A stretch of 64,000 nt of DNA from Lewinella sp038528965 (GTDB taxonomy: Bacteria > Bacteroidota > Bacteroidia > Chitinophagales > Saprospiraceae): positions 62,001 through 126,000 of the forward strand of contig JBCBEC010000014.1 in NCBI GenBank assembly GCA_038528965.1, in the 5' to 3' direction. Shown here in pieces: positions 54,096-62,419 of this stretch. The stretch's first letter is position 1. Every line of letters begins with the position of its first letter. The notes under the pieces are model-generated. The model worked only from the letters and a program-made list of their open reading frames with translations, had not been told where the DNA came from and made no database searches. The position numbers and the translations under genes were made by a program.

Positions 54096-54896
54096 ATGGA
54101 CTTATTTCCGGACACAGCCCAGAAGAACATCATTGATCTACGCGATGTATCTCACACTTACGACGGGGGTAAATCCTACGTACTACAGAATCTTAAATTC
54201 TTGGTAGAAGACAAACCTGCGCAAGGCCAGTTTGCCGTTATCCTGGGCCCTAGTGGCTGTGGCAAATCCACAGTTTTGCGGTACATAGCAGGACTGCAAA
54301 CACCAAGTGAAGGCACGGTACTCGTACATGATCAGCCCATCACCTCGGAAAATCGGGTGGGTATGGTCTTCCAGCAATATAGTAGCTTACCCTGGCTCAC
54401 CGTTCTCGAGAACGTATCACTAGCCTTGCAGTATCAAGGGGTGACGGAGAAAGAACGTAGAGAACGAGCAATGGACATGATCACTAAAGTGGGCTTGGCT
54501 GGGCACGAGAATAAATTTGCGCAATACCCTACTCTTTCTGGAGGTCAATTGCAGCGTGTTGCCATTGCGCGCAGCCTCATGGCCAATCAGGAAATACTGC
54601 TCATGGACGAGCCTTTTGGCGCCTTGGATATCAACACCAGGCTACAAATGCAAGATTTACTTGCTGATCTTTGGCGAGATATTCACCCTACCGTTATCTT
54701 TGTCACCCACGATATCTCCGAGGCTGTTTACTTGGGTGATGAAATCTTCATCATGAAGAAAGCGCCCTCCCGTTTTGTGGAGCGAATCCCTGTTGACTTG
54801 CCACTGCACCGGGACCGTGAGATGAAACGAGATCAACGATTTACGGACCTCGTGCGCGAGGTGGAAGACAAAATGATTGCGGTAGCTGCCGAATAA
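54096..54896 (+). CDS. ABC transporter ATP-binding protein (nitrate/sulfonate/taurine-type)
   Basis: 266-residue ATPase. Walker A is GPSGCGKSTVLRYIAGL, Q-loop VGMVFQQYSSLPWLTVLENV, signature LSGGQLQRVAIARSLM, Walker B EILLMDEPFGALD, and the H-loop FVTHDISEAVYLGDEIFIM. The close match to SsuB/TauB/NrtD forms supports import of an anion such as sulfonate, nitrate or a thiamine precursor; the substrate is not decided. It is translationally coupled to the permease gene. Confidence 0.92.
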   Translation: MDLFPDTAQKNIIDLRDVSHTYDGGKSYVLQNLKFLVEDKPAQGQFAVILGPSGCGKSTVLRYIAGLQTPSEGTVLVHDQPITSENRVGMVFQQYSSLPWLTVLENVSLALQYQGVTEKERRERAMDMITKVGLAGHENKFAQYPTLSGGQLQRVAIARSLMANQEILLMDEPFGALDINTRLQMQDLLADLWRDIHPTVIFVTHDISEAVYLGDEIFIMKKAPSRFVERIPVDLPLHRDREMKRDQRFTDLVREVEDKMIAVAAE

Positions 54897-54996
54897 GCAG
54901 GGGACATTCATTCGCAATTCCCCGACATTCACTTCCTTATCCCAGTAAACAGTGACTATTGGGCAATATTCTGGTCTAAATTAAGCGTTCATTTTC

Positions 54997-55004
54997 TACT
55001 TTTG
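54997..55004 (+). promoter_or_regulatory. -7 box before the S8 protease gene
   Basis: TACTTTTG matches TAnnTTTG, 143 bases before the ATG at 55147. The long leader is open, and an upstream in-frame GTG/ATG extends the frame without a signal peptide. Confidence 0.35.
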
Positions 55005-55146
55005 AACACCGAAGTGGCCTAGAGACTTTATAGGTGGCTTCATTAATTAATAGCAAACAGCACAGGTGTCACTCCAGAATATACTAAGCACAACTTACAA
55101 ACCTCTTGTCGTGACACTGCCATTGTACACAAACTTCAATCTATTC

Positions 55147-56802
55147 ATGAATCGTAATTTAATTTTGGGACTTGCCTGCCTAATGGCTGTCTCCCTCCTC
55201 TCCGCACAGGAAGACCAACCTACTCCAACAGATTGGCCGCACCTTGACTTGCAAGAGGATGGCTATCCAGGCATGAGCACGTACAAGGCCTATCGCGAAC
55301 TACTCGATGGCAAAGCCAGCCAGACTGTTATTGTAGCTATCATTGACTCTGGTGTAGATGCCGAGCATGAGGACTTAGCCGATGTAATGTGGGTTAACGA
55401 GGACGAAATTCCAGGTAATGGCATTGATGATGACAACAATGGTTATATCGACGATATCCACGGTTGGAACTTTATCGGTGGCAGCAGCGGTGAGAGCATC
55501 AACGGGGAGAATCTGGAAATTGTGCGCCTATACGTGAAGCTAAAAGAGCGTTTTGATGGTGCTGATGTTTCTAAACTCTCAAAATCTGCTCGCCGCGATT
55601 ATGAGTTGTACAAAGAATACGAAGAGACCATTGAAAACAAGCGTAGCGAGCTTCAGCCAAACGTAATGCTGTACTCTCGTACACTTGAAATGATGGATGC
55701 TCTGATCGAAGAGATCGGTAAGGAGCCAGAGAACATTAAGCTAGCAGACGTTGAGAAGTATGCTGAAGCAGAGGGCAATGTGGGCAAAGCAGCTCAATTC
55801 ATGAGTGGTATCATGGCCAAAGGCGAAGAATTTGCTGAGGTATACGAGCAGGTACAAGGTGCTACTCATTATTTCAATGACTCTTATAACTACAACTGGA
55901 ACCCAGAGTTTGACGCACGCGATATCATTGGCGACAACCCTGCTGATTTGAAGGACCGCAACTACGGCAACAATGATGTAGAAGGCCCAGACGCCTTGCA
56001 CGGAACACACGTAGCAGGTATTGTAGGTGCTATCCGCGGTAACGGTGTCGGAATGGACGGTGTTGCTGGAAACGTACAGATCATGTCCGTTCGTGCAGTC
56101 CCCAACGGAGACGAGCGCGATAAGGATGTAGCCAACGCCATCCGCTACGCAGTAGACAACGGTGCTTCCATTATCAACATGAGCTTCGGCAAGGGTCAAT
56201 CTCCTTACAAGGACGCCGTTGATGATGCTGTACGTTACGCCTTGGACAAGGATGTCATTTTGGTACACGCTGCCGGTAACGACGGTAAAGAGAACCAGTT
56301 TGACAATAACTACCCGAACGATAAGTTCGAGCGTCGTAGGTTATTCGGTCCTAAGTACGCCGAAAACTGGATTGAAGTGGGTGCCATGACCCCATATAAT
56401 GACGAAACGCTAACCGCTAGCTTTTCCAACTGGAGTGCAGACAAAGTGGATGTATTTGCACCAGGGACAGAAATCTACGCTACTGTGCCTGATGACAAGT
56501 ATCAGAACCTACAGGGCACTAGTATGGCGGCACCAATGGTAGCTGGTTTAGCGGCCACCCTGCGTTCTTACTTCCCTGATCTTACGGCCACTCAGGTTAA
56601 GCAAATCATCATGGACTCTAGCACCAAGCCAGACCAGCTGGTTCGTGTACCAGGTAGTGATGGCGACCAGGAGAAGCTCAGCGAACTGAGTGTTACTGGT
56701 GGCGTTGCTAATACCTTCAAGGCCATTTTGATGGCAATGAATACACAAGGACGCAAGAAGAAAGCTCCTAGCCGTGATACAGCTCTGATCCCAAGAGCAT
56801 AA
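55147..56802 (+). CDS. Secreted subtilisin-like serine protease (S8)
   Basis: 551 residues from the ATG at 55147, which gives a signal peptide (MNRNLILGLACLMAVSLLSAQ); an upstream in-frame start at 55066 has no such leader. The catalytic triad is Asp67 (VIVAIIDSGVDAEHEDL), His288 (HGTHVAGIVGAIRG) and Ser459 (LQGTSMAAPMVAGLA). Between Asp and His lies an insert of about 170 residues rich in charged helices (KLKERFDGADVSKLSKSARRDYEL). The oxyanion Asn is probably in VHAAGNDGKENQ. No T9SS tail is seen at the C-terminus, so it may be periplasmic or secreted by another route. A terminator follows. Confidence 0.9.
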   Translation: MNRNLILGLACLMAVSLLSAQEDQPTPTDWPHLDLQEDGYPGMSTYKAYRELLDGKASQTVIVAIIDSGVDAEHEDLADVMWVNEDEIPGNGIDDDNNGYIDDIHGWNFIGGSSGESINGENLEIVRLYVKLKERFDGADVSKLSKSARRDYELYKEYEETIENKRSELQPNVMLYSRTLEMMDALIEEIGKEPENIKLADVEKYAEAEGNVGKAAQFMSGIMAKGEEFAEVYEQVQGATHYFNDSYNYNWNPEFDARDIIGDNPADLKDRNYGNNDVEGPDALHGTHVAGIVGAIRGNGVGMDGVAGNVQIMSVRAVPNGDERDKDVANAIRYAVDNGASIINMSFGKGQSPYKDAVDDAVRYALDKDVILVHAAGNDGKENQFDNNYPNDKFERRRLFGPKYAENWIEVGAMTPYNDETLTASFSNWSADKVDVFAPGTEIYATVPDDKYQNLQGTSMAAPMVAGLAATLRSYFPDLTATQVKQIIMDSSTKPDQLVRVPGSDGDQEKLSELSVTGGVANTFKAILMAMNTQGRKKKAPSRDTALIPRA

Positions 56803-56825
56803 GGCTCATCGCTTTTTAAGCATAA

Positions 56826-56866
56826 TTCTCGGGCATCTCTTGAAGGTGTCCGAGAACTGTGTTTTT
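56826..56866 (+). terminator. Terminator after the S8 protease gene
   Basis: TTCTCGGGCA (56826-56835) pairs with TGTCCGAGAA (56847-56856) with one G-T wobble, followed by CTGTGTTTTTA. It starts 24 bases after the stop codon. Confidence 0.7.
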
Positions 56867-57000
56867 AGAGGGTACTTAGTTTGAAAAATGGGGCGAAAAG
56901 CGGGAAAAATTCGCCTGTTGTATAAATGCAACAATGTTGATTCTATAAAAGTCGTGCTAAACCAAGAGTCTATAAAAGTCGTACTAAGTAGTCCTGTGTT

Positions 57001-58262
57001 TCAGCAGAAGGGCATTGAGAGTTGTATTCCATGTTGTCTACGGTTCAAAAATGGTGTGCCTTGTAGTTCATTGATATTGATATTCTTGATGGGCTTAGGG
57101 TCAAAGGACTGTCCTGAATGTGGATCCTCAAACCGATAAACGCTATGTTTAGCGCAGCAGGTGATTTTTACTTTGGCACCTACTTGAGCTTTTCTAAGGG
57201 AGCAGTATTGCCCAGCAATCACAACTCTTTTTTGCTTGTTGACTTTGCGAATCCAGGATCCTTTTTCCAAGTATTGATAAACCCGATTTAAGTTCATGAG
57301 TGATTCTTCTAAGTCTGGATGATAATATCGACCAGAATGTTTAGCCTGGGGATAAGCGACTAAAGGGGGTTGGTGCTGGCACGATTTACAAGGCAATTTG
57401 TAGTTAAGTAGGTGTCGGCGCTCATTGGTCTTTTGAGCAAGTTGAAGCAAGCTATTAAAAGGGTTCTGGCTTGCCAATTGGTGCATAATAGTTTGATGGG
57501 AGCGCTCGACAATAGCTTGATCTTTAGGTTGAGCTTTACGACTGAAGATTAAATCGATACCTAGGCTAATGAGCCATAAATGAAACTTAGTAGGGAAAGG
57601 CGATTTATGGGTATTGTCAAAAAAGACGCCCGCATGATCCACCTGAATTTTGACAGGCATGCCAAATTCTACAAAGGCTAAGCGTAGCGCATGTCGATAA
57701 TCATCTGCGCTAGCAGAGCCATTATGTGCCAGTGATAACAACGGTAAGCTGGCGCAATGGACTTTAGATACAACGTCCTTGACATTAATAAATACCACCT
57801 TACCTAAATTATCAATCCTGGAAGCTCCTTTAGCATCTAGTTGCCACTGCTCATGCACTTGTTCTACCTCATGCAGCTCGGTATTAGCTAAAGGAATATG
57901 CTTTTGATACTCCTTAACTAAAGACTGGGCTTTTAGAAAACCTGCGATTGTACTGGGTTTCGGGATTTTTAGTGACTTGAGTCGATCACTATGACCTAGT
58001 TCTAAATAAAGTGTTTTGGGGCCCCATTTGGGATGTAAGTGGCGTAATCGCAATAACTCAGATTTGACCACCTCCGAAAAGGTACTTAAGAGTCCTTTTC
58101 GGGGGCGGCCTAAATAGGACTGTACCGGCTCCCTTTTTTATGCCGTTGCAACCATTTTCTAACGGTCCACACAGAACATCCTAACTGTTGAGCAATCTGA
58201 GGAGCATTAAATCCTTGGCTAGATCGTTGAATCATCTCAAGGCGGTGATCAAGGCTTGTCAT
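57001..58262 (-). CDS. IS transposase, two frames joined by a -1 shift
   Basis: The first frame (58262 to 58110) encodes 50 residues with a helix-turn-helix (RSSQGFNAPQIAQQLGCSVW). The second (to 57001) begins around REPVQSYLGRPRKGLLSTF and encodes an rve/DDE catalytic domain. Its triad is suggested by WQLDAKGAS, IQVDHAGVFF and KDQAIVERSHQT. The frames join naturally across AAAAAAG at 58139-58133 if reading slips back one base, which gives a product of about 420 residues. This could be programmed frameshifting, transcriptional slippage or a mutation. The catalytic frame has no internal stop codon. The N-terminal part with GRPRKG and WGPKTL resembles IS481-like transposases. Confidence 0.8.
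58134..58139 (-). promoter_or_regulatory. Slippery A-run for transposase frameshift
   Basis: Six As followed by GGG on the minus strand, read CAT-AAA-AAA-GGG in frame one. One base of backward slip, or one extra A in the transcript, joins frame one to the catalytic frame. Confidence 0.55.
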
Positions 58263-58364
58263 AATGGGAGGGCACTAAGTAGTTAACAGTTAACTCTAGT
58301 AAAATAAGCCTTCAAAAGTTAGCATGACTTAAATAGACTTTACCTTAGCACGAAATACATAGAA

Positions 58365-58607
58365 TCAACACTCATAAGTCTCTACAGTATTATCGACCTC
58401 GTCAACCAATACTTCACTTATTAGTCGACCATCCCTATCAAATTGGAATCTCCTTACTATATCATTTTGATCTTCTAGAGGCCTATTAATTCTCTGCTCA
58501 TATAATTCTACCGTTCTATCGACTGGTTTATTCTTTTCTCGTGGATAAAGACTATCAGTACTTTCGATTATCGTTCTTATTATCTTTTTGACTGCCTCTT
58601 TTGTCAT
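58365..58607 (-). pseudogene. Small gene truncated at its 3' end by the insertion sequence
   Basis: 80-codon frame starting MTKEAVKKIIRTIIESTDSL. The last sense codon (Cys) and the stop lie inside the right end of the insertion sequence (58365-58370), so the native C-terminus has been removed. No family is recognised. The start lies about 36 bases from the recombination end (GTTAGGC) of an attC-like palindrome, the spacing expected of the first gene in an integron-type cassette. It may have been a cassette gene. Confidence 0.5.
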
Positions 58608-58637
58608 AAACTTTAATTATCCTGAAGTATCTGTTGC

Positions 58638-58700
58638 GCCTAACTCTGGCTACAGCGTCAGCCCGAGGACACGAGGGTTGTCGCTGTAGCTAAGTTGGGG
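58638..58700 (-). other. attC-like imperfect palindrome
   Basis: Read on the minus strand, 63 bases begin with CCCCAAC and end with GTTAGGC, which fits GTTRRRY exactly. The inner arms TTAGCTACAGCG and CGCTGTAGCCAGA pair with an unpaired base, as in attC recombination sites. A gene on the same strand starts 31 bases after it. The left box departs from RYYYAAC at its first base, and no second copy was seen. Confidence 0.45.
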
Positions 58701-59039
58701 CCAGTTCTTTATTAACTCCATTATATTTGATAGCGGCTATACCTCTTTAACTTCTGTATTTACACCGCATCCAAAGGCAGCGACTAGTCTTTATACTTAG
58801 CCTTGCTTTAAATATAATTACTCTTATTAAGTTGGCCAGTAACTAGCCTTGTTTTCTGCGCCCTACCCTACTCTCCTCACAGAGCGATTTATAACCTTTT
58901 TTTCATTACAGCCTTGGAGATCATTCCAGGCTAAAGAACATATTCATCAAACTGCTAATTGAGCCTAGAGCAGGTCTTCAGCACTTTAAATAATACGTGC
59001 TATTTGATTATTGACTCAGCCCAGTGAGAAGCAAATACA

Positions 59040-59395
59040 GCTGACGAGGTGTAATTCTTCAACCGAAGCATATTTAATGAATACGTTAGTTTGGATTTTT
59101 GCTATAACGCAACGCGAAGTCAATTATCGCTGACGAAGCGTAGTCCTTCAACCGAAGCAGACTTATTGAATACGCTAGTTTGGATTTATGGCACAGCGCA
59201 ACGCAAAGTCAATTACAGTTTACGAAGCACAATCATTAGACCGAAGCGCATTTTATTGACCGCGTTAGATTGGATTATTCATACCGCGCAGTGCGAAGTC
59301 GATTATCGATGACGAAGCGTAATCCTCTGGCCGAAGCATATTTAATTATCCGCGTTAGATTGGAAAATTATGAGCGATAGCGAACGCCAAATTGG
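59040..59395. repeat. Four tandem repeats of 88-90 bp
   Basis: Units start near 59040, 59129, 59218 and 59308 and share blocks GACGAAGCGTA, CCGAAGCA, the GTTAGATTGG/GTTAGTTTGG core and GCGAAGTCAATTAT. The core keeps a short stem with compensating changes (CGTTA..TAACG in unit 1, CGCT..AGCG in unit 2). Lengths of 89 and 90 are not multiples of three together, so they are not a coding repeat. Confidence 0.75.
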
Positions 59396-59677
59396 TTTTT
59401 TATTATTCGGCCCCTTTTGGGCCGTGTATGTCAGTCGTGAGCCCTACAAGGCGAACACCTTTTTATAGCCGCGGTAACTCTTGAATCTCGATTAGAAAAT
59501 ATGATTGGCCCCAACTCAAACCTCCCCGCATTGCACTCAACCCACCTACAGACGCTTTTAGCATTGCTTCTAATAAACCCGCCTGCTTAAAAGCTTATGC
59601 GCAAGTTTTGGAGGTGGAAGTATTGCATATTAACCGCTCTGGAATTTACATATAAATAGCAGATCACGCAATGCGCA

Positions 59678-60952
59678 TTAGTCCTCGTCGCCGAGGATGC
59701 GATCCAGTGGACTCTGGATAGATTGCTTCGCTTGGCTACGGACATGGGTGTAAATTTCGGTAGTCTTAGTCGAAGCATGACCCAGTAATTCTTGGATATA
59801 CCGTAAGTCTACTCCCTGCTCTAGTAAATGGGTAGCAAAACTGTGCCGGAGGGTATGTACCGTCGCCAGCGGATTGATGCCTGATGTTTCTACGCCCCGG
59901 CGCAGAATCGCTTGCACACTTCGCCTACTGTATGGGCCACCGTCCTGCCCCTCAAACAACCAATAGTCAGGGTCGTATTCAGAGAGGTATTCTTTCAATA
60001 TTCGTGCCGCCCGATCCGCCAACACCGTGTAACGGTCTTTTTTGCCCTTCCCACCAAAAACAAAAATCTGCTTGCGCTCGTAGTGAATGTCCATCCGACG
60101 TAAGCGAGTGAGTTCGCCCAGACGCAACCCACTTGAATAAATCAACATCAATATGCAACGATGCTTTATGTTTGGTACCGCTAGAAATAAACGCGCGACT
60201 TCTCCCTGACTCAATACCGTAGGCAGACGTTTCTCCTTGCGTCCCCGCAAACGATTCCAATCGCGCACTTGTCCTAAAACCGATTCATAGTAGTACTTGT
60301 ACGCACAGAGCGCTTGGTTCTGGGTGGCAGGGCGCCAACCTTTAGTGCCAATCCTGTTCATGAAAAAGTCAAAGATCTGATTTTGCGTTAGCTGCGCCGG
60401 ATCATACTCTTGGTAGAACAGAAACAGTAGCTGCAAATGCCCCGTATAGTTTTTGATTGTCCGCCAACTATAGCGCCTCACTCGCAGTTGTTCTTCCACT
60501 TTGAGCAATGCGTCCTTTTGAGCCTCAGTTAGTGTGTCATGTGGATCAATTAGGTCTTCCCTACGTACACTAATCACGTATGCCGACAAAGCCAACTCCG
60601 CCAACTGGCGCCTGCTATCTAGCGTATTAGGCACCGTCCAAAATTTAAATGGTGGATGCCAGCCCTTACCCCTGACCTGCCTGATTTTCTGCACTAGATC
60701 ATAGTCGAAAGGAATCTTCACCACCAGATGTACCGCTTTGAAATCTTCTAGTAACTCATGATTGCAAAACGGAAAGAAATCCTTTAACCACTGCCTTGCA
60801 CCTCGTCCATCCGGACAACACCATGCACCCTTCACTTGATCATAACGGATGTAAGGAACAAGCCGAAGCCTTTCTATTAATAACTTGGAATAGGTAGGAA
60901 CTTTAATAAAGAGGAAGTGATTTTCACAAGAGATTTCTAGCTGGTATAACAT
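59678..60952 (-). CDS. Tyrosine recombinase/integrase with a duplicated N-terminal domain
   Basis: 424 residues. The C-terminal catalytic domain (about 225-424) has all tyrosine-recombinase residues: Arg in SSGLRLGELTRL, Lys in FGGKGKKDRY, HTLRHSFATHLLEQG, ELLGHASTKTTEIYTHV with the nucleophilic Tyr, and a final SPLDRI. A SAM-like core-binding domain (LRVRRYSWRTIKNYTGHLQLL) lies at about 155-235. The first 120 residues contain two copies of a segment ending in a Trp-x-x-P motif (GAWCCPDG and FKFWTVPN), a module found in phage-like integrases. The insert that marks true IntI integrases between the second and third patches is absent, so it is Xer/Tn-like rather than IntI proper. Confidence 0.88.
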   Translation of the reverse strand: MLYQLEISCENHFLFIKVPTYSKLLIERLRLVPYIRYDQVKGAWCCPDGRGARQWLKDFFPFCNHELLEDFKAVHLVVKIPFDYDLVQKIRQVRGKGWHPPFKFWTVPNTLDSRRQLAELALSAYVISVRREDLIDPHDTLTEAQKDALLKVEEQLRVRRYSWRTIKNYTGHLQLLFLFYQEYDPAQLTQNQIFDFFMNRIGTKGWRPATQNQALCAYKYYYESVLGQVRDWNRLRGRKEKRLPTVLSQGEVARLFLAVPNIKHRCILMLIYSSGLRLGELTRLRRMDIHYERKQIFVFGGKGKKDRYTVLADRAARILKEYLSEYDPDYWLFEGQDGGPYSRRSVQAILRRGVETSGINPLATVHTLRHSFATHLLEQGVDLRYIQELLGHASTKTTEIYTHVRSQAKQSIQSPLDRILGDED

Positions 60953-60970
60953 AAAGTAGAGTTTTCAATA

Positions 60971-60978
60971 CAAATCTA
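60971..60978 (-). promoter_or_regulatory. -7 box before the recombinase gene
   Basis: TAGATTTG on the minus strand matches TAnnTTTG, 18 bases before the ATG at 60952. No well-spaced -33 TTG. Confidence 0.4.
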
Positions 60979-61032
60979 ACAATTCGTATTTTAAACCCCG
61001 TAAAACAAACATATACTTACGTATACAAACGC

Positions 61033-62382
61033 TTACAAACTCCTAACCACCCGCACTCTACGGTATTCCCAGATGAGGTATCCAAAGACTACACTGTATT
61101 CAAATAGTACTATCCATAAGTTCTCAAAATATTCCCCGTAACTGTAGTTAATATAGGTGAGTACAATCAAACCCGACCACAGCACCGGCCAACGGTAATG
61201 GGTAAACAAACAAAGCACCAATGGCAAAGCAGTGTACCAAGGGTGCACCGTGGTAGCACAAAAAAGGTAAATACTTATCGCTATCAACCAACGGCCCGGA
61301 AGCTGCCTCCAGTCTTCTCTAATGCGCTCAAATGCGCTGAAGCTTACAATGGATAAGAAGACGACAGCAGCTAGAGCGGGTCCGATAAATCGAATGAGGT
61401 TAAAGCCACTAAATTGGTAGCCCAGCCAGCGGATAAAGTAATAGATCGATCCATTAAACTCGAAGCGACGGAAATAGAGATTCACGCTACTCCCAAAATT
61501 ATCAAAGAAGGCTTGACTATATAGCGGTAGCCAGGACAACAGCAACACTCCCCCCACTATCGTGAAATAACCAACACTGCGCCACCACCCCAATCGTCGA
61601 ATAAGAAAAGGGAAAAACAACAAGGGTAATAGTTTACTCGATACTGCCATGGCCATCGCCACGGCCGATATCGCCAGCCACCACTTGTTATCACTGCCCT
61701 TCCACCGCAGTAAAGCCCATAGCCCCAGGAGCAAAAAGAAGATCATCGCCCCTTCAAAATGAAGGTTACCTACTACTTCCACGATGATCAAAGGGTTCAG
61801 AGCATACCACAAAACACGCTCTTCCGGTAACGACCAATACCTCAGTAATCGGATCAACAGGAGCATAGTGCCTAGCTCTACCAGGCACAAAAAAAGCTGC
61901 ATTACTACTGCACTGCCAACTACACTTCCCGGGAAAAGCCAAACCGAAAAGGCAAATAACGCCTGCGCTACTGGTGGGTAAATGGTATAATAATCCGGAG
62001 AATTGAGATCATTGAAAAGTGTCTCTGTCAAGCCGGGAAGCAGCATCCCTTTGTCCATATACCAGCGCGGTAGGTGGTCAAAGGGATTTCCTCCTGCTAG
62101 CCAAATGCGGCCATCCCAGACAAAGCGATAAATGTCATCGGACAAAGACGGAAATGCGCCCACCAAACTCAAGCGCAACAACAAGGCTACTACCAGCCAG
62201 AATTTCAGATCGGTCGGCCTAGCTGTTTGGGCCTGCCAAACGTACACCAAAAAGGCAATCCCAAAGGCCGGTAGAATTCGACTAAAGCTAGATTGCGCTA
62301 CACCATAACCTAAGAACAGGACTGCTGCTAGCATCAGTCCTGCCCCTAGTAAACGGATCATCCATCCTTGCTTCTGCTCCAA
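61033..62382 (-). CDS. GT-C membrane glycosyltransferase (GT87/mannosyltransferase-like)
   Basis: 449-residue protein with about eleven membrane helices. After the first helices the extracytoplasmic loop FPSLSDDIYRFVWDGRIWLAGGNPFDHLP carries the DD motif of GT-C enzymes, and YYTIYPPVAQALFAF is the downstream segment. The helix block NPLIIVEVVGNLHFEGAMIFFLLL is typical of polyprenol-phosphate-sugar-dependent mannosyltransferases (GT87, MptB-like). It lies 37 bases after the stop of the GT2 gene and probably forms an operon with it. The lipid-linked donor and acceptor glycan are unknown. Confidence 0.8.
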   Translation of the reverse strand: MEQKQGWMIRLLGAGLMLAAVLFLGYGVAQSSFSRILPAFGIAFLVYVWQAQTARPTDLKFWLVVALLLRLSLVGAFPSLSDDIYRFVWDGRIWLAGGNPFDHLPRWYMDKGMLLPGLTETLFNDLNSPDYYTIYPPVAQALFAFSVWLFPGSVVGSAVVMQLFLCLVELGTMLLLIRLLRYWSLPEERVLWYALNPLIIVEVVGNLHFEGAMIFFLLLGLWALLRWKGSDNKWWLAISAVAMAMAVSSKLLPLLFFPFLIRRLGWWRSVGYFTIVGGVLLLSWLPLYSQAFFDNFGSSVNLYFRRFEFNGSIYYFIRWLGYQFSGFNLIRFIGPALAAVVFLSIVSFSAFERIREDWRQLPGRWLIAISIYLFCATTVHPWYTALPLVLCLFTHYRWPVLWSGLIVLTYINYSYGEYFENLWIVLFEYSVVFGYLIWEYRRVRVVRSL

Positions 62383-62419
62383 TGTTGTGTGCTAAGCGGT
62401 GATGAAAATCAATTATCGT

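Larger units (their letters stand above)
56935..58370 (-). mobile_element. Insertion sequence with DDE (rve) transposase and two-site inverted ends
   Basis: A 1436-bp element bounded by imperfect inverted ends starting TGTTGATTCTAT (56935-56946 and, inverted, 58359-58370). Each end carries two 19-bp sites of form TCTATnnAAGTCrTgCTAA: 56942-56960 and 56969-56987 at the left, 58319-58337 and 58345-58363 inverted at the right. These look like transposase-binding sites. The single transposase lies between them. No matching target-site duplication was found in the flanks (CAACAA left, CTCAT right), so one flank may have rearranged after insertion. TG..CA termini fit IS481/IS3-related elements, but family placement is tentative. 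Confidence 0.85.
58608..59677. other. About 1.07 kb non-coding region of the mobile island
   Basis: No convincing gene. Contents in order: the attC-like palindrome (58638-58700); AT-rich sequence; four ~89-bp repeats (59040-59395); a perfect hairpin CGGCCC-CTTTT-GGGCCG (59408-59424); and a sequence at 59505-59514 (TTGGCCCCAACT) that is an inverted near-copy of the attC outer arm. The recombinase stop codon follows. Confidence 0.6.

Noticed and set aside
55741..56268. 175-residue frame antisense to the S8 protease
   Set aside because: Antisense shadow; Cys/Val-rich artefact of the complementary strand.
59091..59312. 73-residue frame in the tandem repeats
   Set aside because: Repeat units of 89 and 90 bp change the frame between copies, so the frame is not maintained as coding.
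59040..59395. CRISPR array
   Set aside because: Units are about 89 bp without short repeats separated by unique spacers, and no cas genes are present.
59678..60952. True integron integrase IntI
   Set aside because: The catalytic domain ends like IntI (SPLD) but lacks the extra segment between the second and third conserved patches.
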